Below are positions 11,867 through 23,959 of a DNA stretch of 64,000 bases, piece by piece. This DNA comes from Polytrichum commune (lineage: Eukaryota; Streptophyta; Polytrichopsida; Polytrichales; Polytrichaceae). The notes under the pieces were generated by a model that saw nothing but the letters and a program-made list of their open reading frames with translations, ran no database searches and was not told the DNA's origin. The position numbers and the translations under genes are program-made. Within the stretch, counting starts at the first letter, position 1; every line of letters begins with the position of its first letter. The stretch is from positions 3,718,001-3,782,000 of the forward strand of contig OX485803.1 in NCBI GenBank assembly GCA_950295325.1, given 5' to 3'.

Positions 11867-14800
11867 ATAATCATCAAAAACTTGGACAATAGGAAAGTCA
11901 ACCATAGAGGTATTGGTAGATCCCCCATGATATCATCTTCGCAACCTTGGTTGTTGCAGCGAGAATTGTACAATATGTGTAGGGGTTTGGAGCAACATTA
12001 ACACAATGAACACCAACATTTGTCACATGATAGGAGTTGGGTTGGAGTCAATGGACTTGTGGTAATTTAGTCACAACAACAACATTTGGGACATGTACAA
12101 CAATACATTCAATTGGAACATAACATGAGCCATAACCAACATCCACAAACCCTTGTCCACTCAAATTAATATATGTAACAAATTCAAATTGGAGTTTGAT
12201 GCAACACGTGTAATTCTAGGCAATGAATTGTGAATGGGTAGTTTTTAATTCAATATTTTTTGTTTTAAAAATAATAAAGTTTTCCCCTTTACAATGCGTT
12301 TTTGCATCTATAATTGACAAATTTGAGGTAAATCTTTCATGCAACATGCATTACCTACCCATAAGAGAGGTTGCAACCAAAGGCTCTTCAACATGCGCAT
12401 TCAAAGGAGTAGAACGACGTAGAGTAATAGCTTGAGGTTGCAAATCTAGATGAGAGGAGGCTAGAGGAGGGTGGAGAACGCTAGTGGATCCATGTCCCAA
12501 GCTAACAAAATTTGATCTTCTCATAAACCTTTAGTGAATTTGCGGTTGGTGTGGCAACATGCAAGGTGCAATTGCTTGCAAGTTGGGTTGAGGAGGAGGG
12601 ATAAGAAAATTAGGCAACAAATTAGGCAAAGAGCTTAGAGAAGGCACGAAAATGCCGAATTGAAGGGTTGGCAAATCTTCATGTTGGGAGGGTTTAACTT
12701 TGGAATTGTGAGGAAGTTGGGTTGTGGAGAGCGTGGCCATTGTGTGGAGGTGGGGAAGTGATTGGGGGGTGGGAGTGTTGTGGAGCTAAGGCTGGGCATG
12801 TATGTCTTCCACGTTTGGTTTTCCTCTTCCTCTCGTTTGTGGTTGTGCATGCATGTGAGCATGGTGATAGCAAGGAGTCAATGCTAATTGAGGCAAGGAG
12901 AGGAGTTGTTACGGTGATGGCAATGTCCGTGATGTTATTGTTGCCGAAGTTGGACCCATCCTGCACTTTGTCATCAATAAAGAATGAGTACCGCATGTGG
13001 TTGTTGACGAGTTTAGATAAACCCTCCAAGTGGCTTTCCTCTCGCCATTTGGTCCAACCCTTGCCTTTCATAGCATAGATTTTTCAAGCAACTCTAAATT
13101 TTTGTTGTTGTGGGCACCACATGTATGTGGAGTCAGGGGTTGCAACATGTAGCAATAGGCTTCTTCAAACGTAGATGCTCTAGCAAGTCTTGAACTTGAA
13201 GCATGTGGCCGCCTTGATCATCACACATCCAATCTACTAGCGACAACCTTTGCAATCACCGTTGACGCTTGATGCACTTGTTGACACTTGATGTGCTTGG
13301 GAAACTTTGCATGTGTATCTTTGGCAATGGTTTCATTTACATTGGTGTAGGAACAATGACATTTCTATTGATAGCATTGGTAGGAGATCCTATCTTTTCC
13401 AAAAACATTCATTTAAGGTTAAATGATTATGCAAAGCGGCAAGCTAACAAAATTTCACCAACAAGGTGTGTTAATCATGGTTTAAATCAAATTATTGAAG
13501 AGATTCTAGAAATGTGTAAGGTGAAGGATGCTAATTCCAATCCCTTCTAAATTCCCCCCTATGCATGCCTCCTAATCCCATAACCATAGCACACCTTTAA
13601 CCATCCAAATGTCTCCACCCCAAAAAAGGGGAAAATTTGGGTGAAAAACACAACAATTTTTTGGAGAATGCAAGGTTGAATTTGGGCAAAAATGAGACTC
13701 GATTCAAGCAAGCATCAAGATGCAACAAGGAGTGGCCTATTTATTTGTTTTTGTTAAGATACCAAATGCAAAAGCTACAAGGATTCAATCTTTTATATTG
13801 GGCGGAGTGTTGGTTTTAATGTAGGATTGGTTTGGACAAAAGGTGGGAATGGTTTTGGGTGAAACACGGGGATGGTTTTGGATGTGTCAAAATGATTTGT
13901 AAAAGTGTGGGTCTAGGGAGGGGTTTAGGAAGCTAGGGGTAAGTGAGTTCAAAGTTTAAAGCATAATCATAGCTGTCTAATTATTTTATTTTGTTTCTAC
14001 CATGTCTAAGCCAATCATGCATGCCACTAATCCAAATGGACTCCAAAAAATAGGCTAAATCAATCAAGTTGAAGCATCTTCTATTTTATGCACAATTTTA
14101 GAATTATTGTAAGCAAGCGGCTCAAGTCTATTATTGAAATGAATTTCCAGTACCCTAAATTTTCCTATTAGGTTTATTATTTTTACTTTGAAGCATTAAA
14201 TAGGATCCTAATTTTATCACACAATGTTTTCATGTGAAATACCGGTTCACCTCCGGGTTCGTGCCATTATGAACTCTCTAAGCTTGTCATATTGGGATTG
14301 GTGGGCCAAGCTAGCCTTGCATAGGCTAAGCATGATTTAGTGTGGCAAAGTCCATGGTTTAGTCCCCATTGTGAATCCTAAAATTCTCTTAGTTTTTTGA
14401 ATTGAAAGGGGGAGGTCCAAGGAGTTTATCCATGTTCCAAAACTATGCTCCCAAACAAGACACTCTAATGAGCTCTTAATAGAAAAGTCCTTCAAAGAAG
14501 TATCGAACTCCTTGTTTGGTACCTTTTTGAGGTCGGAGTTGCGGATATCTCTATTCTCTAAAATGATTACAAGATTGTTACAATGGGGTACACTAGAACT
14601 TCTAGAACTTGGTTGATTTGCTTCATCACCTAATTGTTAACAACACAATTCTGCTACTGCAGAGTAGAGTAGACAAATCTATTTCCGTTAACTTAAACAA
14701 TTTTGCATAAATGTAGTACAGTGTGACATTGGGGTAATTTTTTACAAGTCTAGAAATTGATATCACAACATATATTAAAAAAATCACGATTTCTTTTCAA

Positions 14801-15302
14801 GTTTTGAGATTATTGTAAATTTTGAAACGCAAGATTCTCTCCCAACCCATATTCACATCATAGGTCGACCTATTCCTGATGACTTGGAGATGAAAACTAG
14901 AGTGCAATTAGTGCCCTTTTTAAGGAGCCCAAATCCGTGCCTTTTTAACTTGCTTTTTCCATCACGGTTAAAGTGACAGCTACATGTGTGATACTTCATG
15001 ACTTTTTTCATGAATATTAGAAAATGATTAAGATTGGGGGGGCTTATCAGAAATGGGTCTGTCTACTTTACAATAAGATATGTGCACATGACTCGAAGGG
15101 GACCCAAGAACAAAATAAGGCCAACGGGTTGGTCTTACCCATTGTTAGTTTTTATATTACTTTAAAATAACCCCTTCTTCTTTCTGTACATGACTCAGCC
15201 TGAGGAACCACTACTTACAACCAAAATCAATTGGAGCATGTGCAATCCCTGTGGTGTGGATAAAATCACCACTAACTCAAAAAAGGTGCACTTTCAGAGG
15301 CA
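11867..15302. other. Gene-free stretch between the transposon and the NHL gene
   Basis: Only short unrelated frames are seen (plus 12722-13078, 13269-13550; minus 12531-13071, Pro-rich). None has a family motif or a matching neighbour exon. The low-complexity bias on the 12.5-13.0 kb minus strand suggests chance frames in purine-rich DNA. Confidence 0.5.
14890..15015 (-). repeat. Dispersed repeat, inverted copy of 55265-55395
   Basis: Its reverse complement carries GGCACGGATTT and AAGGGCACTAATTG, as does the segment at 55340-55370, with further similarity around a GTGATGGAAAAAG-like block. The two copies are about 40 kb apart in opposite orientation. Confidence 0.45.
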
Positions 15303-18300
15303 TCAAATTAAGCTAAATTGTTGATGATTTCCTATAGGTGCTCCTGGTTCAGAGAGGTCAATGAGATCACCAAGCTGCGTATTCACACCTTGATTGGAGC
15401 TCATCTTCAGTTGAGGATTAACTGGTGAGACGTCCTTGGAGAGTACTGCGCTACCCGATCCAGCAGTCGTTGTGAAGGTACCGGGAGGCTGTGATGAGGA
15501 TCTTCTTCTTGAGGTAAGACCGCCACGAAGTTGCTGATTATATACAAGTTTTTGTGGGCTATGTGATATGTTTGTGATGCCCAGCCCCAGTAAGTCTGTC
15601 TCGCCTTGATCGACTTCGGGTGTGATTGGCGGCTGCAGCATTGGGTTAGCTAAGATGGTGGTGGTGCACATGGAGAGCAGTCTTAGCGGAAATGAGATGA
15701 TGTGTAAAACAATGTATGCAAACAATTGGAGGACACCCTCTGCAATTTCCAGCCATACGCCCCCGATGAAAAATTCAGCAGCTGCGTTTTGCATGGCGGA
15801 GACGATAGTCACGGTCGGTTGCTTGTTCAATGTCCGCTGCAGGATTGAGGAGGGGAGCGGCCATGTCTCCTGCGGACCCGCTCTGGTTATTGTCTGCCTA
15901 CACATTGAGAAGCAATGAATTCAACGCCCATATCACTTGATACAATCAAATTGAACAACATTTGTGCAGATGGATGTAGTTCACATTGAGAAGCAATGAA
16001 TCCAGCGCCCATATCAGATGATGCAATCGAATTGAAATGACATTTGTGTACATGGATATACTTTGCCTACACATTGAGAAGCACTAAATTCCACGCTCAT
16101 AGCACTTGATACAATCACTTTGGACAAGATTTGTGCAGATAAATATAGTCTCCCTAGACATGGAGAAGCAGTATATTCAACGCTCATATCACATGATAGT
16201 GTCAAATTAAACAATATTTGTGCAGATGAGTATAGTCTGTCTAGACAAAGAGAAGAATCAAATTCAACACTCATATCACATGATACAATCACCTCAGACA
16301 ACATTTGTGCAGATGGATATGGCCTTCCTACACATTGAGAGGGACTAATTCAGTGCTCATATCACATGATACAATCACTTTGAACAGAAAGATTGTGCAG
16401 GTGAAGTTGAGCTCAATCATCGTTAGGGTTTGCGCAAGCTTAATTGACTGGAAAAAACAAAATATCTCTAAATCTACTAAAGAGTTGCAATGCTGGGTGC
16501 CCAGTGGTTAGGGTTTGAGGTTACCGAGGTGGGTGCCTTGTTTTGGAAGCGCCTTTCCATTGACCGGCCTTTGAATGCAAGAATAGTGAGTACCACTCCT
16601 GCTCCGAAGAAGGTCAGGTACAATGTAACATCTGATCGTGGCAACATTATCAGGAGTCAAATGATGGGGTGTCACACAATACGTTACAACAGAGTTAGAA
16701 CACGCCTTAATTAGGTGAAGGATGAAATCATTTAGCCATATTAAGCTTCGTAAGTGTAAATGTTCTGTGGGACTGGGAATTAAGGCACTTTTATGCAAGC
16801 AGCAAAATTCCTGTAAGAGAATATGTACAATTTTGAGCCCAGAATGAAGTGAGGAGCTTTTCCGCTTGATCATGCTCGACGTTCATTCCTAGAAATGAGG
16901 TGCCCCATTTATAAAAAGTCGTTCCATGAATCTAGGTATAACGGGAACGAGTTCAAAAGGCTCAATAAAATGCAAAGTCTACACTGTGAATGCATAGAGT
17001 CACAGACTGCAAAGGCTTAATAGACATGCTTGTAGAATGAGAATGCATGGATCCTTTGAAAAAGACTTTCAAACCTTGTTGCTGGACAGAGAAATCAAAT
17101 CATATGAAGGTGTCAAGTCACCACAGTGCATGTAGGGTACTTCGAATCATGCATTTGTGAGATTCAAGGAGACTATTGAATCCCGAGCCTTACCTCCAAG
17201 AATATTTCTTCCAGGAGCTTTTGGAATGACGCCAGGACAGTGACCATCAACCTGTGGAAGCTGGATCTGTCGGACCATGCGGTTTCCATGATCGGCGACA
17301 AGTAAGCAACAGCAGCTGCGGACATAAGTCACAGCAAAGTCGTTGGAAAAGGTGGCTTCCTGGCCTTTGCCATCTGCGTGGCCAGTTTTGCTGGAGCCCC
17401 CCGCAATCGTTGTTACAAAACCTGCCAAGAAGGGACGCATGATCATTCAATTATTCACGTACAAGTCAAACTCATGACCATTGTCTTCTTCTAGATATTA
17501 AATGAGAGCAAGCACACAGGTTTTCATATCCGTACCCATATCCATATCCATAAACAATTAATATGGATGAAATGTACTTGTTTTGTTAGAAAATATGTTG
17601 AGATTGCTCCTATATATGCATCGCAGTATCCACATTTGAATGTGGAAAGGGGATGTGGCCATCCACTTATTTCTAACATATCGAGCCCATTTCTTGCCAC
17701 CACACATTCTCCACAAACATAATGAGACAAGCGATCAATGACCTTTTCACCTCTCAATTTTATACCTAAAATTGATCTATTTAACTGAAATGGTAACACA
17801 CCACTCGCACACGGCGAACATCAGACGTTTTGGAACGTCAAGGACCCTACCGCAAGTTTGGGAGCCACCTTTCTGTGCACTTTTAAGGTCCGACAATAGA
17901 AAACGTTCCACGTCCGATCAGTGTTCTACACGGTCGTCGAACGTTTTAAAACGTTTGATGTCCAATCACAGTGTTCTACACGGTCGCCGAATGTTTTGAA
18001 ACGTTTGACGATCATCAAAACACAATAAGACAAAAGACCAGGTTACCTTCCTTATCACAAATCCTGGCTTGCGAGTGGTGACAACTTTATTGGATTGTCA
18101 TCCTCATGTGGGAGTTATAACTTTCTACAGGAACACTTTAACTAAATGTTGGACGTTTTGGAATGTTCGGGGTCTCAAAGTTTTCTGCATTCGCACATGT
18201 GAGGTTACTCTTTGAAACGTCGAACGTTCCGGAACGTCTGACGTTTGGCGTGTGCGAACTGTGTATTAGATTACTTTAATTTGGAGTAAAACAACAAGTT

Positions 18301-19779
18301 ATTCCTGGAAACCGGATGTGGATACGGCAACTGGTGGGAGAATGCATCTGCATGCGTATCAAGAAAGCAGTAGAGTGGATGGATGAGGGTAGTTTTCACA
18401 TGTGAACAGTGGGCTTGCTATGAATGCAATTACTTATCCATTTCCACAACCGAACACTTTAACTTTAAATTCACCATGCTCACCTGTTTTGCTGAGCTTG
18501 CGGATTGCGAAGTTCTTGGGATCCGCAATGTAGATGTTGTTGTCATCATCGACTGCCAGATTTTTGGGGTGGTTGAATAAAGCCTCACCTGCATGACCGT
18601 CTCTGTACCCTGCCTTTCCTTCCGGCGAACCTGCGATTCGCTTCATACTTTCGCTACCTTAATTCCAAACACAACCCCAGAAACACTTTAATTAAGAACC
18701 TCGATCGGTACTTTAAAAGAATCTTAATTTTGGAGCTGGTTTCGCATTACAAGCATCTTTAAGACTATGGATTCTGTGAAATTTTGTAAATTTTCTTAAT
18801 AGTAAATCTTGACACCTAGGGTGTCTGGATGGTGAACCCTGCTCTAGACAACCCTGGTGTAACAAATCATCAGTTCATCGGAAGCGTCAGAAGTGATTCA
18901 CACAGAACTGGTCTAAAAGGGAGAGTTAACCCCACTCCGGGCACTCGATCGAGATAAGAAGTAGGGCTAGACAGCGGGGTCATCAGCGAGGTACCAGATT
19001 ACCTTGGGATTAGTTCTTATACCGATATCTGAAAGTGTAAACCTTGCTTATTTCAGAGATATATGAAATCACTGGATTCCTCTCCACGGCCTCTTTCCAA
19101 GCATGTCACTCCTTTTGTGTTGCAACAAATCATCCCTTTATTCGAAGGAATAGAGATGATCCACAAAAAGCTGTTTTAGAGGCCGGAGAGTTAACCAACT
19201 CCGGGCACTCGATCGAGAGAAGAAATGCATTAGGGCTGGACAGCGAGGTCATCAGCGAGGTACCAAATTACCTTGGGATACCAGGAACTTGAGAAGGCTG
19301 CTCCTCGACACGTCCAAGGCCACCACTGATCCCCCATCCTCAACGTCTGCGTTAATGCTGTACACAGAGAGGCCAAGTTTATTCCCATCCAGGACTGTCT
19401 CCACCACATATCCGTCGTCATCACTCGCCGTAACTGCACACATGGCCAACAAAATCACAAGCAAATTACCACAATATCACTACAAGATCATCAAGGTTTA
19501 TCCTCACAAACTCCTAACCTTCAAATCTCATTCCTGTGTGTCTACCGATGGCGCACGTGCTGCAGGGACGCTCACATCAATTCTTCGAGATAGTCGACAC
19601 TCCAAACTCGATGACCAGTAGAGACAAACAGAACAATTGGACATGATGCATGCATGCATGCATGAGGCATGGAACACTTTGGTAAAACACCGTTTTCCCA
19701 ACGAACCTGTGACTGCAGCAATCATTAAGGCGAGAAACGACGTCAGGACTAGTCCCTTAATCATAAGAACGAACGCCAT
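15303..19779 (-). CDS. NHL-repeat membrane/secreted protein, six exons
   Basis: A plant NHL-domain protein (beta-propeller, secretory route). Exons on the minus strand are 19779-19707, 19433-19272, 18657-18484, 17421-17194, 16631-16525 and 15893-15303, giving about 444 residues with consistent phases. Exon 1 encodes a hydrophobic signal peptide (MAFVLMIKGLVLTSFLALM). Exon 2 has GYVVETVLDGNKLG and VVALDVSRSSLLK. Exon 3 has FNHPKNLAVDDDNNIYIAD and FAIRKLSKT, and exon 4 has GFVTTIAGG, FSNDFAVTYV and LLVADHGNRMVRQIQL, the classic NHL blades. Exon 5 encodes a membrane segment (YLTFFGAGVVLTILAF) followed by a basic stop-transfer, and exon 6 a second hydrophobic stretch and a polar tail ending at TAA. 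The order matches Arabidopsis NHL proteins of the At1g70280 type. The acceptor of exon 6 is the least certain (15893 or 15869). Donors are GT and acceptors AG throughout. The molecular role is not known. Confidence 0.85.
15901..16390. repeat. Tandem array, ~81-88-bp unit, about six copies, in NHL intron 5
   Basis: Units start at CACATTGAGAAGCA-like sites near 15901, 15982, 16070, 16157, 16244 and 16331. Most are 87-88 bp apart; the first spacing is 81. Each unit carries CATATCACATGATACAATCA-like and TTTGTGCAGATGGATAT-like blocks. On the gene strand the array ends directly against the acceptor of the last NHL exon. A 96-residue minus-strand frame across the array is a by-product of the repeat. 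Confidence 0.85.
17805..18257. mobile_element. Non-autonomous TIR element in NHL intron 3
   Basis: About 453 bp whose ends are inverted copies: left TCGCACACGGCGAACATCAG followed by ACGTT, right ACGTCTGACGTTTGGCGTGT followed by GCGA. Inside, GTGTTCTACACGGTCG is repeated at 17921 and 17971 (50-bp tandem pair), and AACGTTTT-like motifs recur. It has no coding capacity. The target duplication is not clear, so the superfamily is unassigned. Confidence 0.7.
18914..19277. repeat. Direct duplication including the exon 2 splice donor, NHL intron 2
   Basis: Segment 18914-19013 and segment ~19170-19277 share ACTCCGGGCACTCGATCGAG, then AGGGCT-GACAGCG, GGTCATCAGCGAGGTACCA and ATTACCTTGGGA. The second copy contains the real exon 2 donor (19272/19271), so a decoy donor of nearly the same context sits about 260 bp downstream in the intron. 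Confidence 0.75.
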
Positions 19780-20003
19780 GGCTTCAAGGCTCGAAGAAGG
19801 TTACAACGCTGAAGGATTTGTGATTCTGTCAGTTCTCCGAAGCTAATAAGTATATTGCAACATGAAACCATGTATGAATGTATGTATCCTACGCAGTTAT
19901 GCTGCTGTAGTTGGAAGAACCTATCACCAAAGCTCGATCCTCGCCTTGATGACCTCGTCGTCGTAGAATCCTGAGTTCTTGAGGGTTTGTCGGTGCCTAC
20001 TCA

Positions 20004-20125
20004 GGGCCACTTCCCACACGAGCCTAGGGCCATGACCATGAAATGGTGAGGGCCCTTGTCTATCATCCAAAGGCCGTACCATGGGTGTTGGGAAAGCCAT
20101 TTGTGTAGGGACGGGCCCTCAAGGA
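20004..20125 (+). mobile_element. MITE fragment, GGGCC-terminus family
   Basis: Starts GGGCCACTTCCCACACGAGC, then has CATGACCATGAAATGGTGAG and AAGGCCGTACC-like blocks shared with the elements at 52617 and 61753. The other end is missing or too diverged to see. Confidence 0.5.
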
Positions 20126-20449
20126 TATTTTGGGATTACAAATACATTGGTGAGGAATGAAAGGAGAACATGATGGATCATTTTGAGAGAAGAGGGAGGA
20201 TTCTTGTTACATTGGCTTTATATTGGTATTTGCAAATGATTGTGCAATGTGTGCTTGATATGCAAGCAATGGCACTCAATGGAGGATAAGAAAAAGCCCT
20301 AATTTTAAAACATTCGCTTTGAGAGTATGAAGATGAGGGATTGTAGTGTGTGGGTATTTGAGAGAAATGTAGGGTTCACCGATAGGTTATTATTGGATTC
20401 TTTCATATAAAAATGTTCAAACAAAGAATTCGTGTATGTCATAATACAT

Positions 20450-21060
20450 TTAATTTTTTTCGTAAGAGGTTACATATTTGCATACAAGGAATACATATAT
20501 GAGATACACAATTTCAGTTGAGAGTAGAGTTGCAATGTCATTACAAAGACTCGAGCTTGGAAATATCTTGTGTATTGTAGGAGAGGTAAATGGGGTGGTT
20601 GAAATTACAATCTCAAAAATAGAAAAAAAAGTTTTGTAGATTGGTAAGAGTTCATTTGCAATGGACTTTTGTGCAATTTTCAAGTCTAGCTTGGTTTAGG
20701 GTTTTAACACAAAAATTTGAGGCCCTTTATGCAATTCTTCATATTATAAGAGGAATTGATGGATCTCACATTTCATTTTTTGCACTTGTAATTGGAAGAG
20801 AAAATTACTAATATCAGAAGTCATTTCTTTTATTTTTATTACAAATTATAGGTGATACAAAATGTGTATTTTAGGATTACAAATTTAGATGGGCAAGAAG
20901 TATGCATGTTTGGACATTGTTTCAACTAACAAAAGTTAGAGAAAACAATGCATTAAAGGTAAATTATTATTTTATAAGTTGATTGGAGATTGTGCATATC
21001 TAGTGCGGCCATGAATTTATAAGTTGTGCAGGGGATTTAGAAAGTTATAAAACAAATTGA
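20450..21060 (+). pseudogene. Decayed PIF/Harbinger nuclease (DDE_Tnp_4)
   Basis: Translated pieces align in order with the better-preserved nuclease at 47333-48343: a SVESRVAMSLQRLELGN piece (~20515-20570), then FEALYAILHI with GIDGSHISFFALVI (~20715-20800), then DYKFRWARSMHVWTLFQLTK (~20875-20935). The first two catalytic Asp positions (in IDGSH and in the later WARSMHVW region, where the Asp is changed to Val) can be followed. Several stops and frame changes show long inactivity. The surroundings are very AT-rich. Confidence 0.65.
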
Positions 21061-21956
21061 AATTTTATTTAAAGTTCTACTCACATGTATGTAGAACGTG
21101 CTATCATAATTCTAAAGGGAAAATAAAAAATTATTATGAAAAATACTGATATATTATTGTCATATGTAACTAATATACAATAGTTGCTATATGTATTTTG
21201 CTATACATTATATGTACAGTTGGCAAGGACAAATTTGATATGGAATGAATAAAAGAAGTAGAGAAATAATTAAAAAGGCAAATACAGAACAAATTATTGA
21301 GAGAAGGACAAGAAATAAGGGCTGAAATATCAAGTATAAGTGAAGTAAGAACTATCATTAGTTTAGAAAATAATACAAAAACAACAGTAGAGGTTGACAA
21401 AAATATTGAAATTTTCTTGATAAAAAAGAAGTAAAATATTTATTATTGGAGACTACAAAAATGCATGAAGTGATAGCCAAATTATTATGGCAAATGAAGT
21501 TTTAGAAATATTCAAACCTAAAATTCTAGAATATAAATAATAATTTGATATGAATGAATTATTAAAATTTCTATATTATATACATCTATAAATTTTAATA
21601 AATTTTTTATAGCCTCAAAAGATGCAATCAAATTGGAGTAATTGCTAACAATTTATTTCAAACATTTTTTCATTATCTCTTGATTTTTTATCTTTAAAAT
21701 ATTTGGTATTGAATTTTATTGTGTGTCTTGAATATTGTGGTATTTAACACTTGCTAATATTTGATTAACAACACTCGTATGTTGTTCATTCCACATATCT
21801 ATCTACTCACTGCATTGACATTTACGTCTATCATGACCTAAAATTTTATTTAAATGCTTGTTATTTGTGTATTTTATCAAAAGATCCTTGGATTGTTTTT
21901 GGAAACCAAACAAGTTTTAAATTAGAAGATGGAGGTATGTCTGGAATAAGGACCTG

Positions 21957-22990
21957 AAAAGTGGAAGTGGTACTGAGAGAATGAAGCTCTATATACTTGG
22001 AAATCTGTAGAAAAACTCGTTCATCTCTAGTAGTAACCACCTATTTCTTGGTAGAATCTCAGACTCAGTAGCCTTTACTCTCATCAAAGTAACTGACGAA
22101 TATGCCTCTATGACTTTTTGCATCCAAATTTTTGCATAATTGATCAGGTTTGTGCACAAAGGCTGGGCATCTGAATGGATGAAGTTGAGATAAAGAGGGT
22201 TTAATGTCAGTGTAGAGTTTGAATGATGTAAGATCATCATGAATCCTACGACAAGTGCGATTAAGTGTGTACACAATATACATAACTTCTTCAGCCCAAA
22301 AAGACATTGGCAATTGTGAATGATACAATGAACTCCACACTCCTTCCATGATGGTCTGATTTGCTCATTCAACAATTGCATTATGTTCGGGTGTATAACT
22401 GGTAGTTAATTCTTGAATATTATAACCTTCGAATATTATTCTTAGAGAGATAAGCAAGAAAAATAATGCTACTAAATTTGACACCATGATCAGTGTGGAG
22501 TGTAAAAATTATGCAACCTGGATCTTGCAAAATTATCTTGAAAACTTGTTGGAAGCACGTAGAAGCCTTGGAATTCTGGGTAATACAAAATACGAACTTA
22601 TATTGTGTGGAATCATCGTGATAGAGCAAAAATTATACTGAGCCGCCTTTGCAAGGTTGACTCATAGGTTCACAAATATTTTCATGCACTAGATCACTTG
22701 AAAATGAAGCACGAGTTTGAAAATGATTCACAAAAATTTAATTGGCGCTTCATCTTCCCAAATTGACAAACAACACACAATTCAATTAGTTTTTGAGTTG
22801 TGAGATGAAGACCTAGAATTGCACGATTATGAACCATTTTCTTGATCATGTCAAATTGTAGATGACCAAGACAATGATGCCACAATTGAATGAATTAATA
22901 CTCCTTTTTGAATGAAATGTTGTCATATGCAACAATAAGGAATCCATGAATATGCGGTAAAATCACAGTGAAATCAAGAATGAATATATA
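21957..22990 (-). pseudogene. Ty1/copia integrase relic
   Basis: On the minus strand, in order: a GAG-pre-integrase zinc-finger part with WHHCLGHLQFDMIKKM and CVVCQFGKMKRQ (22885-22740), an integrase core with DDSTQYKFVFCI and LHTDHGVKFSSIIFLAYL (22629-22440), and the downstream portion with LPMSFWAEEVMYIVYTLNRT and GIFVSYFDESKGY (22349-22065). The frames are separated by shifts and stops. No reverse transcriptase, LTR or primer-binding site is seen, so this is an internal fragment. Confidence 0.85.
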
Positions 22991-23259
22991 TAAACCATTG
23001 CCATTGCCATTGCAAGAAACCTCCCATTGACCAAAAAAAAAAAAAAAAAAAATGTCAAAAAAATTTCCACTAAAAAAATCTGTCTACTACAATCATACAT
23101 ACTAGCAAGCCCCAAACACCTGGGACTTGTGGGCAGTTGGGAGGGAAGACCCTCTGCTTCTTTTAACTAATTTATCCTGGAAAAATGATTCAATAAAAAT
23201 AAAAATAAAACCATGGCAATCATTGACGATTATTTCACTGTCACGGTCTTCAAAAATTT

Positions 23260-23499
23260 GTGTCAAGCCTACCTCTTGGAGGTGGGCTTGACGCAAATTC
23301 TGGCATACCATGCACACTCATCCACAGCCTGCCATATAGAACTTTATGTAAAATTTTCATCCGCAAACTTTTCTTTGGACCTTTAGGCCTTCACCTCCTA
23401 GTGGGAAGTGAACTTGGACGGTCTCAGCCTTTGCGACCAATGAGAGCTCTTACATTGCGATGGTCATGGGCCTTCAGTCTTGTGTTTGTGAAGTGGCCC
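23260..23499 (+). mobile_element. MITE fragment, right end of the GGGCC-terminus family
   Basis: Ends GTGTTTGTGAAGTGGCCC, the inverted terminus of the family at 61753-62487. It contains CTAGTGGGAAGTGAACTTGG and CAATGAGAGCTCTTAC, close to the interior of the copies at 53020 and 62155. The left terminus is not identified. Confidence 0.5.
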
Positions 23500-23959
23500 T
23501 CAATAGGGGAACTATGACACAGTACCGCCATGATGATGGACACACATGCATATGCGTAGCCATGGAGAGAGTCCTTACTTCGCAAGCAAAGAATATGCAC
23601 GACCTACTTAAGTACCTATCTGCCCAACTTAATATCTGGAAAACCGACAGTCGATTGTTTAATCGACATGAGAAAACAATCAGCGACAGCCCAATGGCAC
23701 TCTAATGCAGGCCTGATATTGCAGGGGACGGTTTAGTGGTGCCGAGGTGGTTGTACTTCAGCATTAGATTCCTCTTGTGGAGATCATGTCGATCATTTAA
23801 CTTATTAGTTCGATCACAAAATCTTACACTCCTACATGTACATGTAACCTATCACTTCGCGTTAGAGGAATCGAGATTCGCGGAGTGCCATCACATCTGT
23901 GACTTCGATACTTCCAATCAAGCTTTGTGATATTTTCTTGGTGGGTCTTTGCGTGAGCC

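Noticed and set aside
12531-13071. Pro/Ser-rich minus-strand frames as a gene
   Set aside because: Low-complexity composition, overlapping frames of similar length and no splice or family support.
16014-16304. 96-residue minus-strand frame with an internal peptide repeat
   Set aside because: It is produced by translation of the tandem array and has no start context or family.
15901-16390. CRISPR-like array
   Set aside because: Whole ~87-bp units repeat without unique spacers, and the setting is a eukaryotic intron.
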